Positions 9,771-21,539 of a stretch of DNA of 64,000 bases are shown here, one piece after another (position 1 is the first letter of the stretch; every line of letters begins with the position of its first letter). A program made the position numbers and the translations under genes. Below the pieces are notes generated by a model, which was not told the origin of the DNA, searched no databases, and saw only the letters and a program-made list of their open reading frames with translations. Source of the DNA: Magicicada septendecula (Eukaryota; Arthropoda; Insecta; Hemiptera; Cicadidae); contig CM068375.1 of assembly GCA_034769895.1 (NCBI GenBank), forward strand, positions 257,408,768-257,472,767, read 5' to 3'.

Positions 9771-12700
9771 TGTAATAAAACCAATTATTACAAAATATAA
9801 TTTTATTCTGATTGTGGGTAGTAATGTAGCTAATGTCTCCTTGTCTTCGTTATGCTCTCACTGTTGGTCTTCACTTTTGTAATAAAACACTAAATATTTA
9901 AAAGTGTGTATGTGTGTAGTGACGTTCCGCTCTGGGAATCGTCGATTTGTTAACGTTCCTGGTGTAACAATATGAACATAAAATATAAATTTAAAATTTA
10001 TATTTATAAAAAAAAATAAATTCTGAAAAAATGTTTTCGGTGTATTTATGTTCTTAAAATTTAAAAATAAATCGAGGTTGTTGATTGTAATTATAATTAT
10101 GATGGTATTGTGTTTATTCTGGTAATAATTTTCCCTTCTGTAAATTTGTTAAAAAGACAATCCAGTTAACTTCAAGTTTAGGCGAAAACGGCTCTCTTCT
10201 TCTTACTCTTGAAAGGTTGTAGTTTCGCATATACTGCCTTTAAAGGTTATCTAGTTTTCTTGATTAATTAACTGTTATGTCCTTTTATAAGAGAAATCAA
10301 CTTCAATTTACCAGAAAACAAACGTTTATTAAACAAAATAATGAATTTGATCAATTAAAATCGATGTTACAATGCCGTATCGACTCGCTCAGGGCCGGTC
10401 GATATAAGAATTTTACATTTGTATTATAAAAAAAATAGGTTCTTTGAACGGTTATTAATATAAAAAGCCAGAGAAGGTCAGGGGCATGAAAGTATAACAC
10501 TTACAATTCTAAAAATGTCTTAAATTTAAACAATACAATGGTAGTTATTAATAATAAAAGTTTATATATAATTGTATTCAAACCAAGTTGCAGCCCACAG
10601 TCGTGTCTTATTGCGGTGACGATATTGGATCAAAATGGCCGCCTGACGCATGCGCGTTGTTCGCCTTCTAACCTGGATGAAGTACTTGTTGGAATAAATA
10701 TGTCCTTTCTTCTTTAGTTGTGTTCTTCGCAATTGTATATGATCTTCTGGGGTATAGTTTATTGTCACTGGTGTATGATGGATTAGTTCACTTGGTGTAA
10801 AAATGTTGTTAAATGGGTATATCTACTGGTGTTTATGTGTGTCAGTTTAACCTCGAATTTTCACTTGGTATTTGGTGCGATTTCAGTGTTATTTCATTTA
10901 ATTAGTTATATGTGATTCCGTTTATTGGTGTTATGTAGTTCATAGGTCAACTTCACCACTTCACAATAATTAAAATAGTTAAAAAAAAATAATTTTACAC
11001 AAAATGATTCCGAACTCTGTTATAACGTAACAGCCATTAAAGGTTGGTTCTATCAAATATTCACATTAAGTGCTCTCTTCAAGGTATAATAATGAACTGT
11101 CTGGATTTCCTTCGTCTCATGAAAATCTTAGCCTATATAATATATCTCATACATTGTTTCAAATCATCTTAACTTCCGACACATTTTAAAATCGTACATT
11201 ATGCTCAGAAAGTAATTTCGTTATTAGTTAACTGTTTGAAATATTAAATACATATTCGTTTTCACTATTCTATTCTACTTATTTTGATAGTAATTAAGTT
11301 AGTGTTACAAAGTTTTATCAGAAAATTATATTACTTACATTTTTTGGGAGGTAGGCCTAAAATTATACTTCCTGTCTTCTAAGTAAATAATAGCCATTTT
11401 CCCTAATATATTTATTATTCTATTAAATCTGAAATTGGTATAATTGTCAATTCTCACTTATTTTATGGCAATTTAGTATATTAATAATGGTTTTTTAATA
11501 CAATTCATTTGTATATGACTCCCCCTATGATAATGTCAGTGAATCTATTTCAGTTTTAAATGGTATTTTATTAGATCAATTAATAATTTTACTCATATAA
11601 TGACCATATCTTTAGCAAGCCTTATTTACATAGTATTTAATATGTTGAGTTTATCTTGCCTAAAAATTGTCAGTTTAACTGGCTTATAAGACTATGTTTG
11701 TTAATTATTTGCAGTTTTAATTTCATTATATGGCCTAGATTTGATGTGTGGCTATTTGCAAAAATGTTTTATTAATGTAGTTATTTTATTTCCTTCTCTG
11801 ACTTCTGATTCTTATATAGTTGATTAAAAATTAATTCTTTGACTGGTATAACAGTAATTATTGATTGTATAAATAACATATAACACCTCTCTACATAAAA
11901 CTGGTGTTCTGAATAACATTGTTTTGTATATTACCTAATAACATAATTAAAAGTATTCTATAACATCGGAATGATATCTATTTTTAGATAGGGCATTCCT
12001 AAATTAAAATGAACAATAAAATAACAAATTATAACACTAATATTTCTTATGAATAATCCTTACTTATCTAATTATTATATGTAATAGGAACCTAACATCC
12101 TGGTTACATATAATGGTTAACATCTTTTGCTACTTCAACATTAACAGTTGGTTCTGTAATTCCCCATTTTACAGGATTTATGCCCCCTCTTAAAGTATAA
12201 CCCTGGCTATCTAAGTTATATTCCATTCTATGGAATGTTCATACAGCTTTAGTAGCTTTTTATTAGTAATATTACTATTTCATTATCCAAGTAGACACTG
12301 TTCATAAAACTTAAAGTTTATTACTTTGTACTGCAACTCATGCACCTTTTTAAAGTTTATTAGTTATAATTTGATCACTTACACTTGTCCATGGTGAATT
12401 ATTAATATATTTACTAGTCTTTTTCTAGTTTTTAACATGAAATATTCAACCATGAGGGGACTGTGAAGATTTGTTTATACAAACTAAACAATAACTTTTT
12501 GAATGCACTAATATTTAATACTACTAACACTTTTAGTTTTTTGTCAGTTTTACAGTGATATGGTTTTTTGGGGTGTTATACTTTCTCTTTGGACATTCAT
12601 TGATTTTGGGGTTCTTTCCCTATGGGGTTTTTGTTTTATATGGGTCGTCTCACTTCTTTCTTCTCTGAGTTTGGTTATTCTTCTTTCTTCTTTCTTCTTT

Positions 12701-14588
12701 GAGTTTGGTTATTCTTCTTTCTTCCTTCTTCAGTATTTTTAATTATTCTTCTTTCTTCTTTGAGTTTGGTTATTCTTCTTTCTTCCTTCTTCAGTATTTT
12801 TAGTTTTGATTATTCTTCTTTCTTCAGTAGTTTTGGGTTATTCTTCTTTCTTCCTTCCTCTGTAGTTTTGATTAGTCTTCTTTCTTCTTTCTTCAGTAAT
12901 TTTAATTATTCTTCTTTCTTCTGTAGTTTTGGTTATTCTTCCTTTTCTTTCTTCTGTATTTTTATTTATTCTTCTTTCTTCCTTCTTCAGTAGTTTTGGT
13001 TATTCTTCCTTCTTCTTTCTTCTGTATTTTTATTTATTCTTCTTTCTTCCTTCTTCAGTAGTTTTGGTTATTCTTCTTTCTTCTTTAGTTTTAATTATTC
13101 TTCTTTCTTCTTTCTTCAGTAGATTTGATTATTCTTCTTTCTTCTTTATTCAGTAGTTTTGATTGTTCTTCTTTCTTCATTCTTCAGTAATTTTAGTTTT
13201 GATTGTTCTTCTTTCTTCCTTAGTTTTGATTGTTCTTCTTTCTTCCTTGTTCAGTAGTTTTGGTTATTCTTCCTTCTTCTTTCTTCTGTATTTTTATTTA
13301 TTCTTCTTTCTTCCTTCTTCAGTAGTTTTGGTTATTCTTCCTTCTTCTTTCTTCTGTATTTTTATTTATTCTTCTTTCTTCCTTCTTCAGTAGTTTTGAT
13401 TGTTCTTCTTTCTTCATTCTTCAGTAATTTTAGTTTTCATTGTTCTTCTTTCTTCCTTAGTTTTGATTGTTCTTCTTTCTTCCTTGTTCAGTAGTTTTGG
13501 TTATTCTTCCTTCTTCTTTCTTCTGTATTTTTATTTATTCTTCTTTCTTCCTTCTTCAGTAGTTTTGGTTATTCTTCCTTCTTCTTTAGTTTTAATTATT
13601 CTTCTTTCATCTTTCTTCAGTAGATTTGATTATTCTTCTTTCTTCTTTCTTCCTTAGTTTTGATTGTTCTTCTTTCTTCCTTGTTCAGTAGTTTTGGTTA
13701 TTCTTCCTTCTTATTTCTTCTGTATTTTTATTTATTCTTCTTTCTTCCTTCTTTAGTAGTTTTGGTTATTCTTCTTTCTTCTTTCTTCTGTATTTTTATT
13801 TATTCTTCTTTCTTCCTTCTTCAGTAGTTTTGGTTATTCTTCCTTCTTCTTTCTTCTGTATTTTTATTTATTCTTCTTTCTTCTTTCTTCAGTAGTTTTG
13901 GTTATTCTTCTTTCTTCTTTAGTTTTAATTATTCTTCTTTCTTCTTTCTTCAGTAGATTTGATTATTCTTCTTTCTTCTTTATTCAGTAGTTTTGATTGT
14001 TCTTCTTTCTTCATTCTTCAGTAATTTTAGTTTTGATTGTTCTTCTTTCTTCCTTAGTTTTGATTGTTCTTCTTTCTTCCTTGTTCAGTAGTTTTGGTTA
14101 TTCTTCCTTCTTCTTTCTTCTGTATTTTTATTTATTCTTCTTTCTTCCTTCTTTAGTAGTTTTGGTGATTCTTCTTTCTTCTTTCTTCTGTATTTTTATT
14201 TATTCTTCTTTCTTCCTACTTCAGTAGTTTTGGTTATTCTTCTTTCTTCTTTATTCAGTAGTTTTGATTGTTCTTCTTTCTTCATTCTTCAGTAATTTTA
14301 GTTTTGTGTATGCCTTGGTTTCTTCTGGTCTGGTTTCTTTGACGGGGTATATTAATTGCCTGCTTCTATCTTACCTGGGTAATTTTGTTATTAACATTTT
14401 TAGTTTCCTGGGTTTTTAAATTTGTATTATATTATATTATTTGCAGAATTTTTCTATATTTAACCTTTCTTGTGAATATATTAGTAAATAGTGCATTCTA
14501 ATTGATTCTCATCTGGATATTCCATATATTAAAGCTTTATCCATGATCATTGAGTAATGTATTTGGGTGGATTATCTGTCACGCTACA
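9771..14588 (-). repeat. 5' LTR of giant-LTR element, 4.8 kb
   Basis: On the minus strand it begins TGTAGCGTGACA at 14588 and ends TTTTATTACA at 9771, about 4818 bp, far longer than the few hundred bases to 2 kb usual for Ty3/Gypsy. The outer 3.48 kb (11109-14588) is shared with the left copy. The inner 1.34 kb (9771-11108) is present only here. A 68-codon minus-strand frame at 10562-10768 has no recognisable features and is probably chance. Confidence 0.65.
12650..14304. repeat. TTC-rich degenerate tandem array, right LTR
   Basis: About 1.65 kb of the same array as in the left LTR, with extra copies of a block containing TTCAGTAGTTTTGGTTATTC and TTCTGTATTTTTATTTATTC. Plus-strand open frames across it (12560-14227) give low-complexity Leu/Phe/Ser peptides and are not genes. 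Purine/pyrimidine asymmetry of this length favours triplex formation in principle. Confidence 0.9.
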
Positions 14589-14610
14589 ATATACATGTGC
14601 GCAATGTACA

Positions 14611-14667
14611 CAGTGAGAGAGAGAGATAGAGAAAAGAGAGAGGGAGAGAGAGAGAGAGAGAGAGAGT
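14611..14667. repeat. GA-rich microsatellite
   Basis: An interrupted (GA)n stretch lies just outside the start of the right giant LTR. Beyond it are two direct copies of GGTTGGTACACCTGATCATA about 70 bp apart (from 14701 and from about 14769). Confidence 0.85.
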
Positions 14668-14879
14668 AACAATTATGATCATACACTATAATAATACAGA
14701 GGTTGGTACACCTGATCATATAGATTTAATATACATTATAACACACGACAAATTTGAACTCACGCAAAGGTTGGTACACCTGATCATATATTTTAATATA
14801 CACTATAATCCATCGAGTTGGAACCACCCCCACCCACTGATATGAAATAAAAAAACAACCTCCCACCCAACACCACCCA

Positions 14880-15135
14880 CTGATATGCAAATCAGCTTTC
14901 TTAAAAAAATAAAAAATTATATTCACTGATGCTGGTGGTCCATTGAACCTCATCCTACCAAATCAATTTAATTAAAAAAATAAAAAATTTTATTCGCGGA
15001 TGCTGTGGTCCATTGAACCTCATCCCACCCCCTTGATATGCAAATCAATTTAATAAAAAAAATAAAAAAAAAACAAATAAAAAAAATTAATAAATTTATT
15101 CGCGGAAATTCGCGGATGCTGTGGTCCATCGGGAT
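14880..15135. repeat. Imperfect ~85-bp repeats near a gag relic
   Basis: Three diverged copies share TGATATGCAAATCA, an A-rich block, and a GATGCTG..GGTCCAT..GAACCTCATCC segment. On the minus strand they lie downstream of the gag relic at 15175-15680, so they may be decayed coding or spacer sequence of that element. No frame is open. Confidence 0.5.
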
Positions 15136-15174
15136 GCTGCGGGTCCAGCGGTGGCAACGCCATCTCTTAGATCA

Positions 15175-15690
15175 TGTTTTTTATCGTTTTATTATTGTTT
15201 TTTAAGAAGGCGGCATTCCTTTGTGGCTCAGAATCCTCATTTTCCCTCTACTTATTCGAGTCTTCTATTTTTGTTGACATAGCTTTTCCCACATTCGTGA
15301 CAGATCTTTCTACTTCAGCTATTTTATTAGACATCGATTCTTCAACACTTGAGACAGATTTTTCTACTTCAGCTATTCTTAATGTCATTGATTCTTGTAC
15401 CTCTGATATTTTAGTAACTTGTTTATTAAGCTCACCTCGTAGAAGACCCAATTCTGCGGTACTGTTCTTGCATCTGTTTCTGCTCCTGTATTAATGCTTT
15501 GATGTCTTCTGCTTTACGCTTCCGTTCCTCTGCCCCTAGCAGGAGGGTTCTTTGTCTCGTTTCCTCTTTCTCGTCTTGTCGTTGTCCTGCCTCTTCTCTT
15601 TCTTATCTTCGTTCTCCTTTTGTTTCTTTCCGTGTCTGCCGCAGCACCGCTTGGAAAGCTTCCATCATCTGACTGACAACCACTGTTTAC
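15175..15690 (-). pseudogene. Gag start relic with coiled coil
   Basis: Directly downstream, on the minus strand, of the LTR at 15764-16332 lies a broken gag. A start region rich in Arg, Lys and Glu is interrupted by stops. It is followed by a 67-codon open stretch (15248-15451) made of repeating units like SMTLRIAEVEKSVSSVEESM, a coiled coil. Coiled-coil N-termini are seen in several Gypsy Gags, including the one at 7538-9661, but the repeat unit differs. Beyond about 15175 the homology fades. The copy is clearly dead. Confidence 0.55.
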
Positions 15691-15763
15691 CGATTAGTTA
15701 CGAATTACCTCGTCTTGTACAAAGTGTCCGCTGTTTCCACTGTTAACCGTTCTATCCCAGTTC

Positions 15764-16332
15764 TGTCACGGTCTACTTGATCGTCGTAGGTACAGTGGAA
15801 ACAAAATACAGACACCAATTAAGTCACTAATGACCAGCTTTAATTTTCGCAGTTAAACAGTTCGTAATTAACAACACAGTCTCTTATAACAAATCAAATA
15901 AAAATTGTTCACACGCAAATAAATGTCAACTAATATTAAAACACAATTGTATTACAATATACCGTCCGATTATAAAACACAACACTTAACTAATAACCAC
16001 TTGTATACACAGAGTAATATCGTCAGATAACCACTTGTAATAGCCCGACAATAAACTCGGAACGCACTGTAAATATATCGCCACTATACTGAAAACTAAG
16101 GCCGCTGCCGCCATGTATTTATACCTCCGCTCACAGTCCAGAACGTTCCAAACTGCGTCTTAGCGCCAGTGTAAACTACGTACTTAATTGCAACCTTGAC
16201 ACAGTCCGCGCGGTTGGTGGCTTCGAGAAAATTCTCGCGAATGCGTCTATAGTCACGTATGCCACACACATTAGAGCGAGATTCTTCTGGCACAGTCGAC
16301 AAACACGTAGATTGTTCTGTGATGTCGTAACA
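15764..16332 (-). repeat. Gypsy-family LTR (TGTTACGAC type)
   Basis: On the minus strand it begins TGTTACGACATCACAG at 16332 and is homologous along its length to the solo LTR at 41206-41715. It has a TATAAATA box (16116-16123, minus strand) at the equivalent place. It ends ACCGTGACA and is followed by a leader and the gag relic, so it acts as a 5' LTR. The base run ATAT lies next to its outer end, the same four bases as the target duplication of the solo LTR. Confidence 0.75.
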
Positions 16333-16399
16333 ATATGCACTGAATTTATAACAACAAAATTGAAATCCGTGTTTGTTACAGAGAAAGGTTGGTTGTGCA

Positions 16400-16925
16400 A
16401 AATAAGTAACTGATTTAACGTATTAGATACTATCTACCACTTCGTAATGTAAAAAGTATAATTTCAAAAATAAATACATGCAGGTTTGAACAGGGTCCTG
16501 AAAAATCACATACATATTTAATTGGAAACAAAAGCATAAGTATGGTATATATTTGTGGAAGTCAACCATCTTTGTTTTAAAAAAGAAAATAAGGTAGATT
16601 AGCGCTGTATTCGTGTAGTGACGTTTGCTGGGATTAAATGCAATCTGTTTAATTCACAACATATTTAAAATTAAACGATGTAAACTATAACAGAATTATT
16701 CTATATTAATTTAAATAAGAGAAAAAAGATTATAACATGAATATTCGTAAATACAAATTTCAACGCTTCTTTACTTAAGATTGAGAGTTAATGTAATCAT
16801 GCTAAATTTGAATGAACATACATATAAAAGTAATAGTACCCATGTGTGAGTGTGTGTGTATGTTAAAGTCAGAAAGAAGCAGGAACCTTTCTGCGACGAC
16901 CACATTTAATTATTTTTATTACTTC
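16400..16925. other. No feature recognised
   Basis: AT-rich sequence without a convincing frame. It separates the LTR at 15764-16332 from the protease relic at 16930-17570. Confidence 0.4.
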
Positions 16926-16929
16926 TTTT

Positions 16930-17570
16930 GCCGTCACACAAATTTGTACTTCATTGTGTCTTCTTCTCTTCTTCCGGATTAAACACCATTGCGCATTTGT
17001 TCCTCTTCACCTCATTTGTCATTGCCACTTGCTTAATCGGACAGTTAGCTGTGCCTAGCATTTTAGCCGCGCAAAACCTTATCTTTTCTTGGCCAACTCT
17101 TAGGATTCTAAATATTGGATCTCTAAAATTCTTTATAAACCTATAAGCATCCATAAGATCTGTGCCAAGAATTATTTCATCGACAATGTCTTCACTTGTT
17201 GATTAAACTCTAGGAAATCCAGACGTATGGATATATAAATCTCTCCTAATATTTAGAGACAGGTTTTCAGTTGTAGTCTGAATAGTAAGAAGCTGGAGGT
17301 GGATGACTATATCAGGGCGCACAGTGTATACTATAGCGCGTGTCAACTTTAAATGCGACTGGCTTGGTCTTCAACGAATCTTTTGATAATCAAGTTTCCT
17401 CTAACATTATAAACCGTAAAAACCCTATGCTGTTCAGTAGCTTTACTCTTCTAGGTGCTGAGTTTGCGCTACTCTCTTTGATTTTTACTTCCCAATAAAC
17501 GGCTTAAAGATGGACACGTTTCTCACATTTGTAGCACTTGAGCCTTCTATTTTTCACTATGGTTCGAAAG
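16930..17570 (-). pseudogene. Zinc-knuckle and protease relic of an LTR element
   Basis: Reading the minus strand from 17570 down, a zinc-knuckle-like segment (KCYKCEKRVHL) is followed after frameshifts and stops by KPVAFKVDTRYSIHC. This resembles an aspartic protease active site with DTG changed to DTR. Then, in the open stretch 16951-17154 and just before it, comes DEIILGTDLMDAYRF, which matches the conserved ILGxD..L motif of retroviral-type proteases. It is probably the gag-pol junction of a decayed Gypsy-type element. Several stops make it non-functional. Whether it belongs with the LTR at 15764-16332 is unclear. Confidence 0.5.
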
Positions 17571-18174
17571 CGTTATAACGTGCTACGGTCTTATTAAACT
17601 GGTTTTCCCTAATTACATCTTTATTCTGTTCGTTATAAAAATGAGGTGGCAAAGACAATTCTTTTCCAGAAGACAAAAATATCGTTCACGTTGTCTTTGA
17701 GTTCAAAAAGTAATGCATCCACAAATTATTATTATGGAGCACAGCATTCATTTACGAAGTGCTACTTTCAAAACTAGAGGTATTGTCTGTGTTGAACTAG
17801 TTCACTAACCATTTATTTTAATTGTATAATGTGTCTGATTATGCTGCAGTATCTATGTGAATAGAGCAACCGTTACTGGCTATTGCTCAAGCATTATCGA
17901 TACTAGACAGTGTTTCCTGTAACAGAACAATTATATTACTGCATGTTGTGTAACCACAGTCCGCTAATTTGCAGCGATAAGAGTATAAATAAAATTCACA
18001 TATACACACGCTGTACTCCTACTGAACAAATATTTACTTGAAGTTTAAGTTTGGTTATCTTATTCTCTAATCTTAGAACTACAAACTACGTAATGGTTCA
18101 TATGAGGTTTTTGAGTCTACCTACTCTTCATAGGGGTGTAGACTTTTAATATAAGCCTATATTTAATTTCAATA

Positions 18175-18653
18175 TATTAAAACGATGAAGCCTCCCGAAA
18201 AGTCAAGAACGTCTTTCCACTCTTTTCTAGACTAGTCGAGCAGGTTTCACAAGGTAACACTCAAGTACCTTCCAGAGTGTTGAAGAGTACTTGAAATACG
18301 CATTATGCTGACACTCCGCAGTCAGGATGGAAAGTCCTGGAACACATGCCCTACCTATAAAAGGGACAGAGGCTGGCTTTGTCAGTAAGTTTTCGTTGAG
18401 CGATTTTCCTTAGTGCGGATCGAGTGGTGGCTGAAGATTAGTGAAAAGTGTTTACTGTGTTATAACTAGTGTGGAACATTATTATTGCGTGTAGACTAAT
18501 TTAACTTGAATTGTTGTACGAGTATAATATTGCTGAATAACTTGTTGGTTACAAACTGTTATTTGTGATTGAAGCTGGTAATTAGCGACTTCATTGGAGT
18601 CTGTATTTTGTTTTCCACTGTACCATACGACGATCAGTTAGATCGTCATAACA
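18175..18653 (+). repeat. Diverged LTR of the TGTTACGAC family
   Basis: The last 150 bases closely match the 3' end of the solo LTR at 41206-41715, including GCTGGT..TTAG.GACTT, CTGTATTTTG.TTTCCACT and the ACGACGATCA..GATCGTC terminus ending in ATAACA. A TATAAAAGG box at 18354 sits upstream, as in the other two LTRs. The 5' half differs, so this is another subfamily, and its start is uncertain. No gag follows it. Confidence 0.55.
18354..18363 (+). promoter_or_regulatory. TATA box in LTR
   Basis: CTATAAAAGGGAC lies about 300 bp before the LTR end, the position expected for the U3 promoter. The family members at 41411 and 16116 have TATAAATA at the matching site. Confidence 0.5.
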
Positions 18654-18659
18654 ACTTGT

Positions 18660-19790
18660 TTAAACTTGCAGCACAGAAAAAAGTATTGTATTAGAGCAAC
18701 TATTTCTTAAGTTCTGTTTTACAAAATGGGATTCCTAAATCACAAACACGCATTTATTGAGCCAGTTTACAATCAGTAAATTTTAAAATAATTTCTGCCA
18801 TCCTTTTTATTTTATTACTTTTCACTTTGCAGATATCTGATACTAGAAAGAAATATCTTATGCACGATACGTAGTACGCGTTACAAAGAGATTCTACCAG
18901 CTCGTATTACCAATAACAAGCGCTCAGGTTGATTCCACAAAAAATAGTTCTACTAGATTTGTAGCAGACACACACACACACACACTCACCTTCAAGCTTG
19001 AAAGAAGAGACCATAGAGCTAACAGGGAATATAGGAAAACATTAGAAACCTAACCAAGTTCGACTACTCTAACATTCACGGATAACTGAATTAATACGTA
19101 TATGTTTTGTTTGAACTTCGCATGAAATTACTTGAAGAAGAATTCTTAAGAGGCTTAAACTTCATTACATTAGTTTCAATTATAATTATTATGTGTTTAG
19201 AATTGGAAAGTTCAAAGAGAATCGGTCAGTAAGTATAGAGAGAATTTTTTCATTATTTGTGTCGACTTTTTACAATATTTATTGTATTTATTAGGACCTG
19301 TGTGTGGACAAAAGAGAAATAATCAAACAAATAAACAAATGAATTAATTTAATGAATGTGGTATGTGTGTGTGATACATTAGCAAAACAATTACTATTGT
19401 GAAATAGTGTTTACTTAAAAAGACAGACATAATTATAATATTTCGGAAAAATTTATTTTTGCAATTAAGCAACTATTATTTATCAGTATATTAAATTGTA
19501 ATATTTTATTTTAATAGTGCACGTGTGTGAGGGTACGTAATTATTTTACGGGATATTCATAAAACACATATTAATCTGAATGTCTATCGGAATACGGGAA
19601 ATTCTGAGATGGGACTTGTATCAGAATACTCGTAAAAAAGACCTACCTGATGACAGTAGTTAATCGGTCTTAAATATTTTAGGTTTTTGAACAAGAATTA
19701 TTCTGTTCCGAAACCTTCTTATACAGGCAATCTATCATTGGTAGGAAGATCAGAAAAAAGGGTTACCGAAGAACCAATCAGATTACGAGA
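18660..19790. other. No gene recognised
   Basis: AT-rich DNA without a supported frame. A short CA microsatellite is at 18968-18985. Confidence 0.4.
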
Positions 19791-19799
19791 AATTTAGTT

Positions 19800-20420
19800 G
19801 AAGGAAAATACTATTAACGTCTAGTTTAGTCTCTCTTCGGAACGATAACAAGTAACCGCCGTTCTGGTCCACGACGCTAGATCTGCCAATCGCAACAAAC
19901 GCAAGTTAATCCTGTTGCGGTAATTATTGTAAATGACTAACAATCCGAATAAGTGCAAGATATTCCGTTTAGTGTCTCCAGACACTTCAAGTTAACTGGA
20001 GAGGTGTAAGCTTAATACACCAGCTAAGCAGTAACGGTATCGGTTCTCGGTGTGAAATCGTATATAATCGTGCCCGAGAGAAATACCTACACGCCTGACA
20101 GCGACCGTAAAGCCGGACAGAGTAAATTAACCTACGTTTTCAGCCAGATAGGTTTAACCCATTGTCTGAAGGATCTGCAATTTACATTAAAGGCAAGTGA
20201 ACTTATATGATTTATACACGCTTACAAAAACCTATTTAAAAGAAAGACTCTAGTACAAGTTATACCAGTACATCTAGTTATATCAGTTGTATCAGTATCT
20301 ATTACAAGTCATATCTTAAACTTTACAGTTTAAATAAGACGAAAATAAATTTTTAAATATAAATTTATTTCATTGTACACAAACTAAATTTTAGTTGTGT
20401 TACGAAAGTCAACAGGGACA
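19800..20420 (+). promoter_or_regulatory. Promoter-like or LTR-like segment
   Basis: GC content rises relative to the surroundings. A CGTATATAATCG box lies near 20058-20069, followed by a purine-rich block and a possible leader. A small palindrome (GTGTCTCCAGACAC) is at about 19972-19985. The arrangement resembles an LTR or a TATA promoter, but I could not define ends or a downstream gene. Confidence 0.25.
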
Positions 20421-20429
20421 AATTAATTA

Positions 20430-21535
20430 TTTTTTGTAAACTGTATTAGAAGCTTAATAGTTTGTCAGAAAATCGTTAGCATCATTAATAGATGCGCTTC
20501 ATTCCAATAGCATATATCTCAACTACTTATTCTATGCGACCCTTATATATCGCAGTACATATTTGTGTACATATTCTTCTTTAATTGCTTGCCGAAACTT
20601 TGTGTAACTCAGATAATAATTGGCTCTCTATAATTCAAGAGCCTTTACTGTGTTCAAAGGTATTTAGAGTATTAGGCACTATGCTTTAATTCTTCCTCAT
20701 GACAAATTTCGCGTAAGAAAAACGTAAAACTTAACGTAACATTACTAACTGTGTTAATTAATTTTGCCATTTTATGTAATTCGACTGTGTAAACTGATTA
20801 ATACTGTAATAAATTTCAAAGCAGCGAAGAACGATAATATACGATGCCATAAATAATAGTCAGTGCTGCTACGTAAAGCTGTGTCTTATCTCCTACAGGT
20901 TCCTTGACCTTAACGTAATATTTTTTACTCATAATAAATAGTTCTCCCCCTTTTCCCAACACATTCAAAACAACTCCTTTGGATTTATTTCTTTTTTTAA
21001 TTACTTTTACCTATGAACTTGTAATATCCTGGAGCACTAAGGAATTAAAAGGAAAACAATTTGCTCTTGAATTTTAAATTTGGGTTATAAAGAAGTTAGA
21101 ACAATTAATTCTCTGACAGGTTAGGAGGCTATCTGATCCAAAATCCATGTTGAAAAACAAACATCATGTTATACTATACATTGATTGGTTTTGCATTTGA
21201 TATTAAACAATTTCTTAAACTCAGATAGTGAGTAACAAAAATAGAAACCGTTTCCTTAATGACTGCAGCCTATATACTGTTATACGCAGCCTTCCCCGGC
21301 CTTTAATCATGGTTTATTGTATAGTAAAAATAAATAATAGTAGCTCCAGATAATAAGAGAGTCCATGTTACTGTAATCTATCAACTGATTGGAATTAAAA
21401 CTAGTAATTCTGACAACTAACAGAATGTTTTGAATAAACGACACTTATAACATGCATAAAACCAACGTTAAAAAGATAATTGTTAGTGATACAAATGGTA
21501 ACCATTGAAGGATGTGACAGAACACAATGATTATC
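20430..21535. other. No gene recognised
   Basis: AT-rich sequence with no supported coding frame or repeat. Confidence 0.4.
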
Positions 21536-21539
21536 AGTT

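Larger units (their letters stand above)
2447..14588 (-). mobile_element. Giant-LTR, Gag-only LTR retrotransposon
   Basis: The element is read on the minus strand. Its right (5') LTR is 9771-14588, its internal region is 5615-9770, and its left (3') LTR survives as 2447-5614. The LTRs begin TGTAGCGTGACA on the minus strand and the right one ends TTTTATTACA. Four bases inside that end is a primer-binding-like site, TGGCGTCCAAC. A purine-rich tract (GGAAGAGAGCAATC) lies directly before the left LTR. The internal region has a Gag frame and a short continuation, but no reverse transcriptase or integrase, so the element is probably non-autonomous. The left LTR lacks about 1.3 kb at its inner-to-outer end and no target duplication can be found there. 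The alternative, a segmental duplication of the 3-kb repeat around an unrelated gag, is less likely given the matching LTR ends, primer site and purine tract. Confidence 0.7.

Noticed and set aside
12560-14227. Plus-strand frames in the right LTR array
   Set aside because: Same reason as for the left array.
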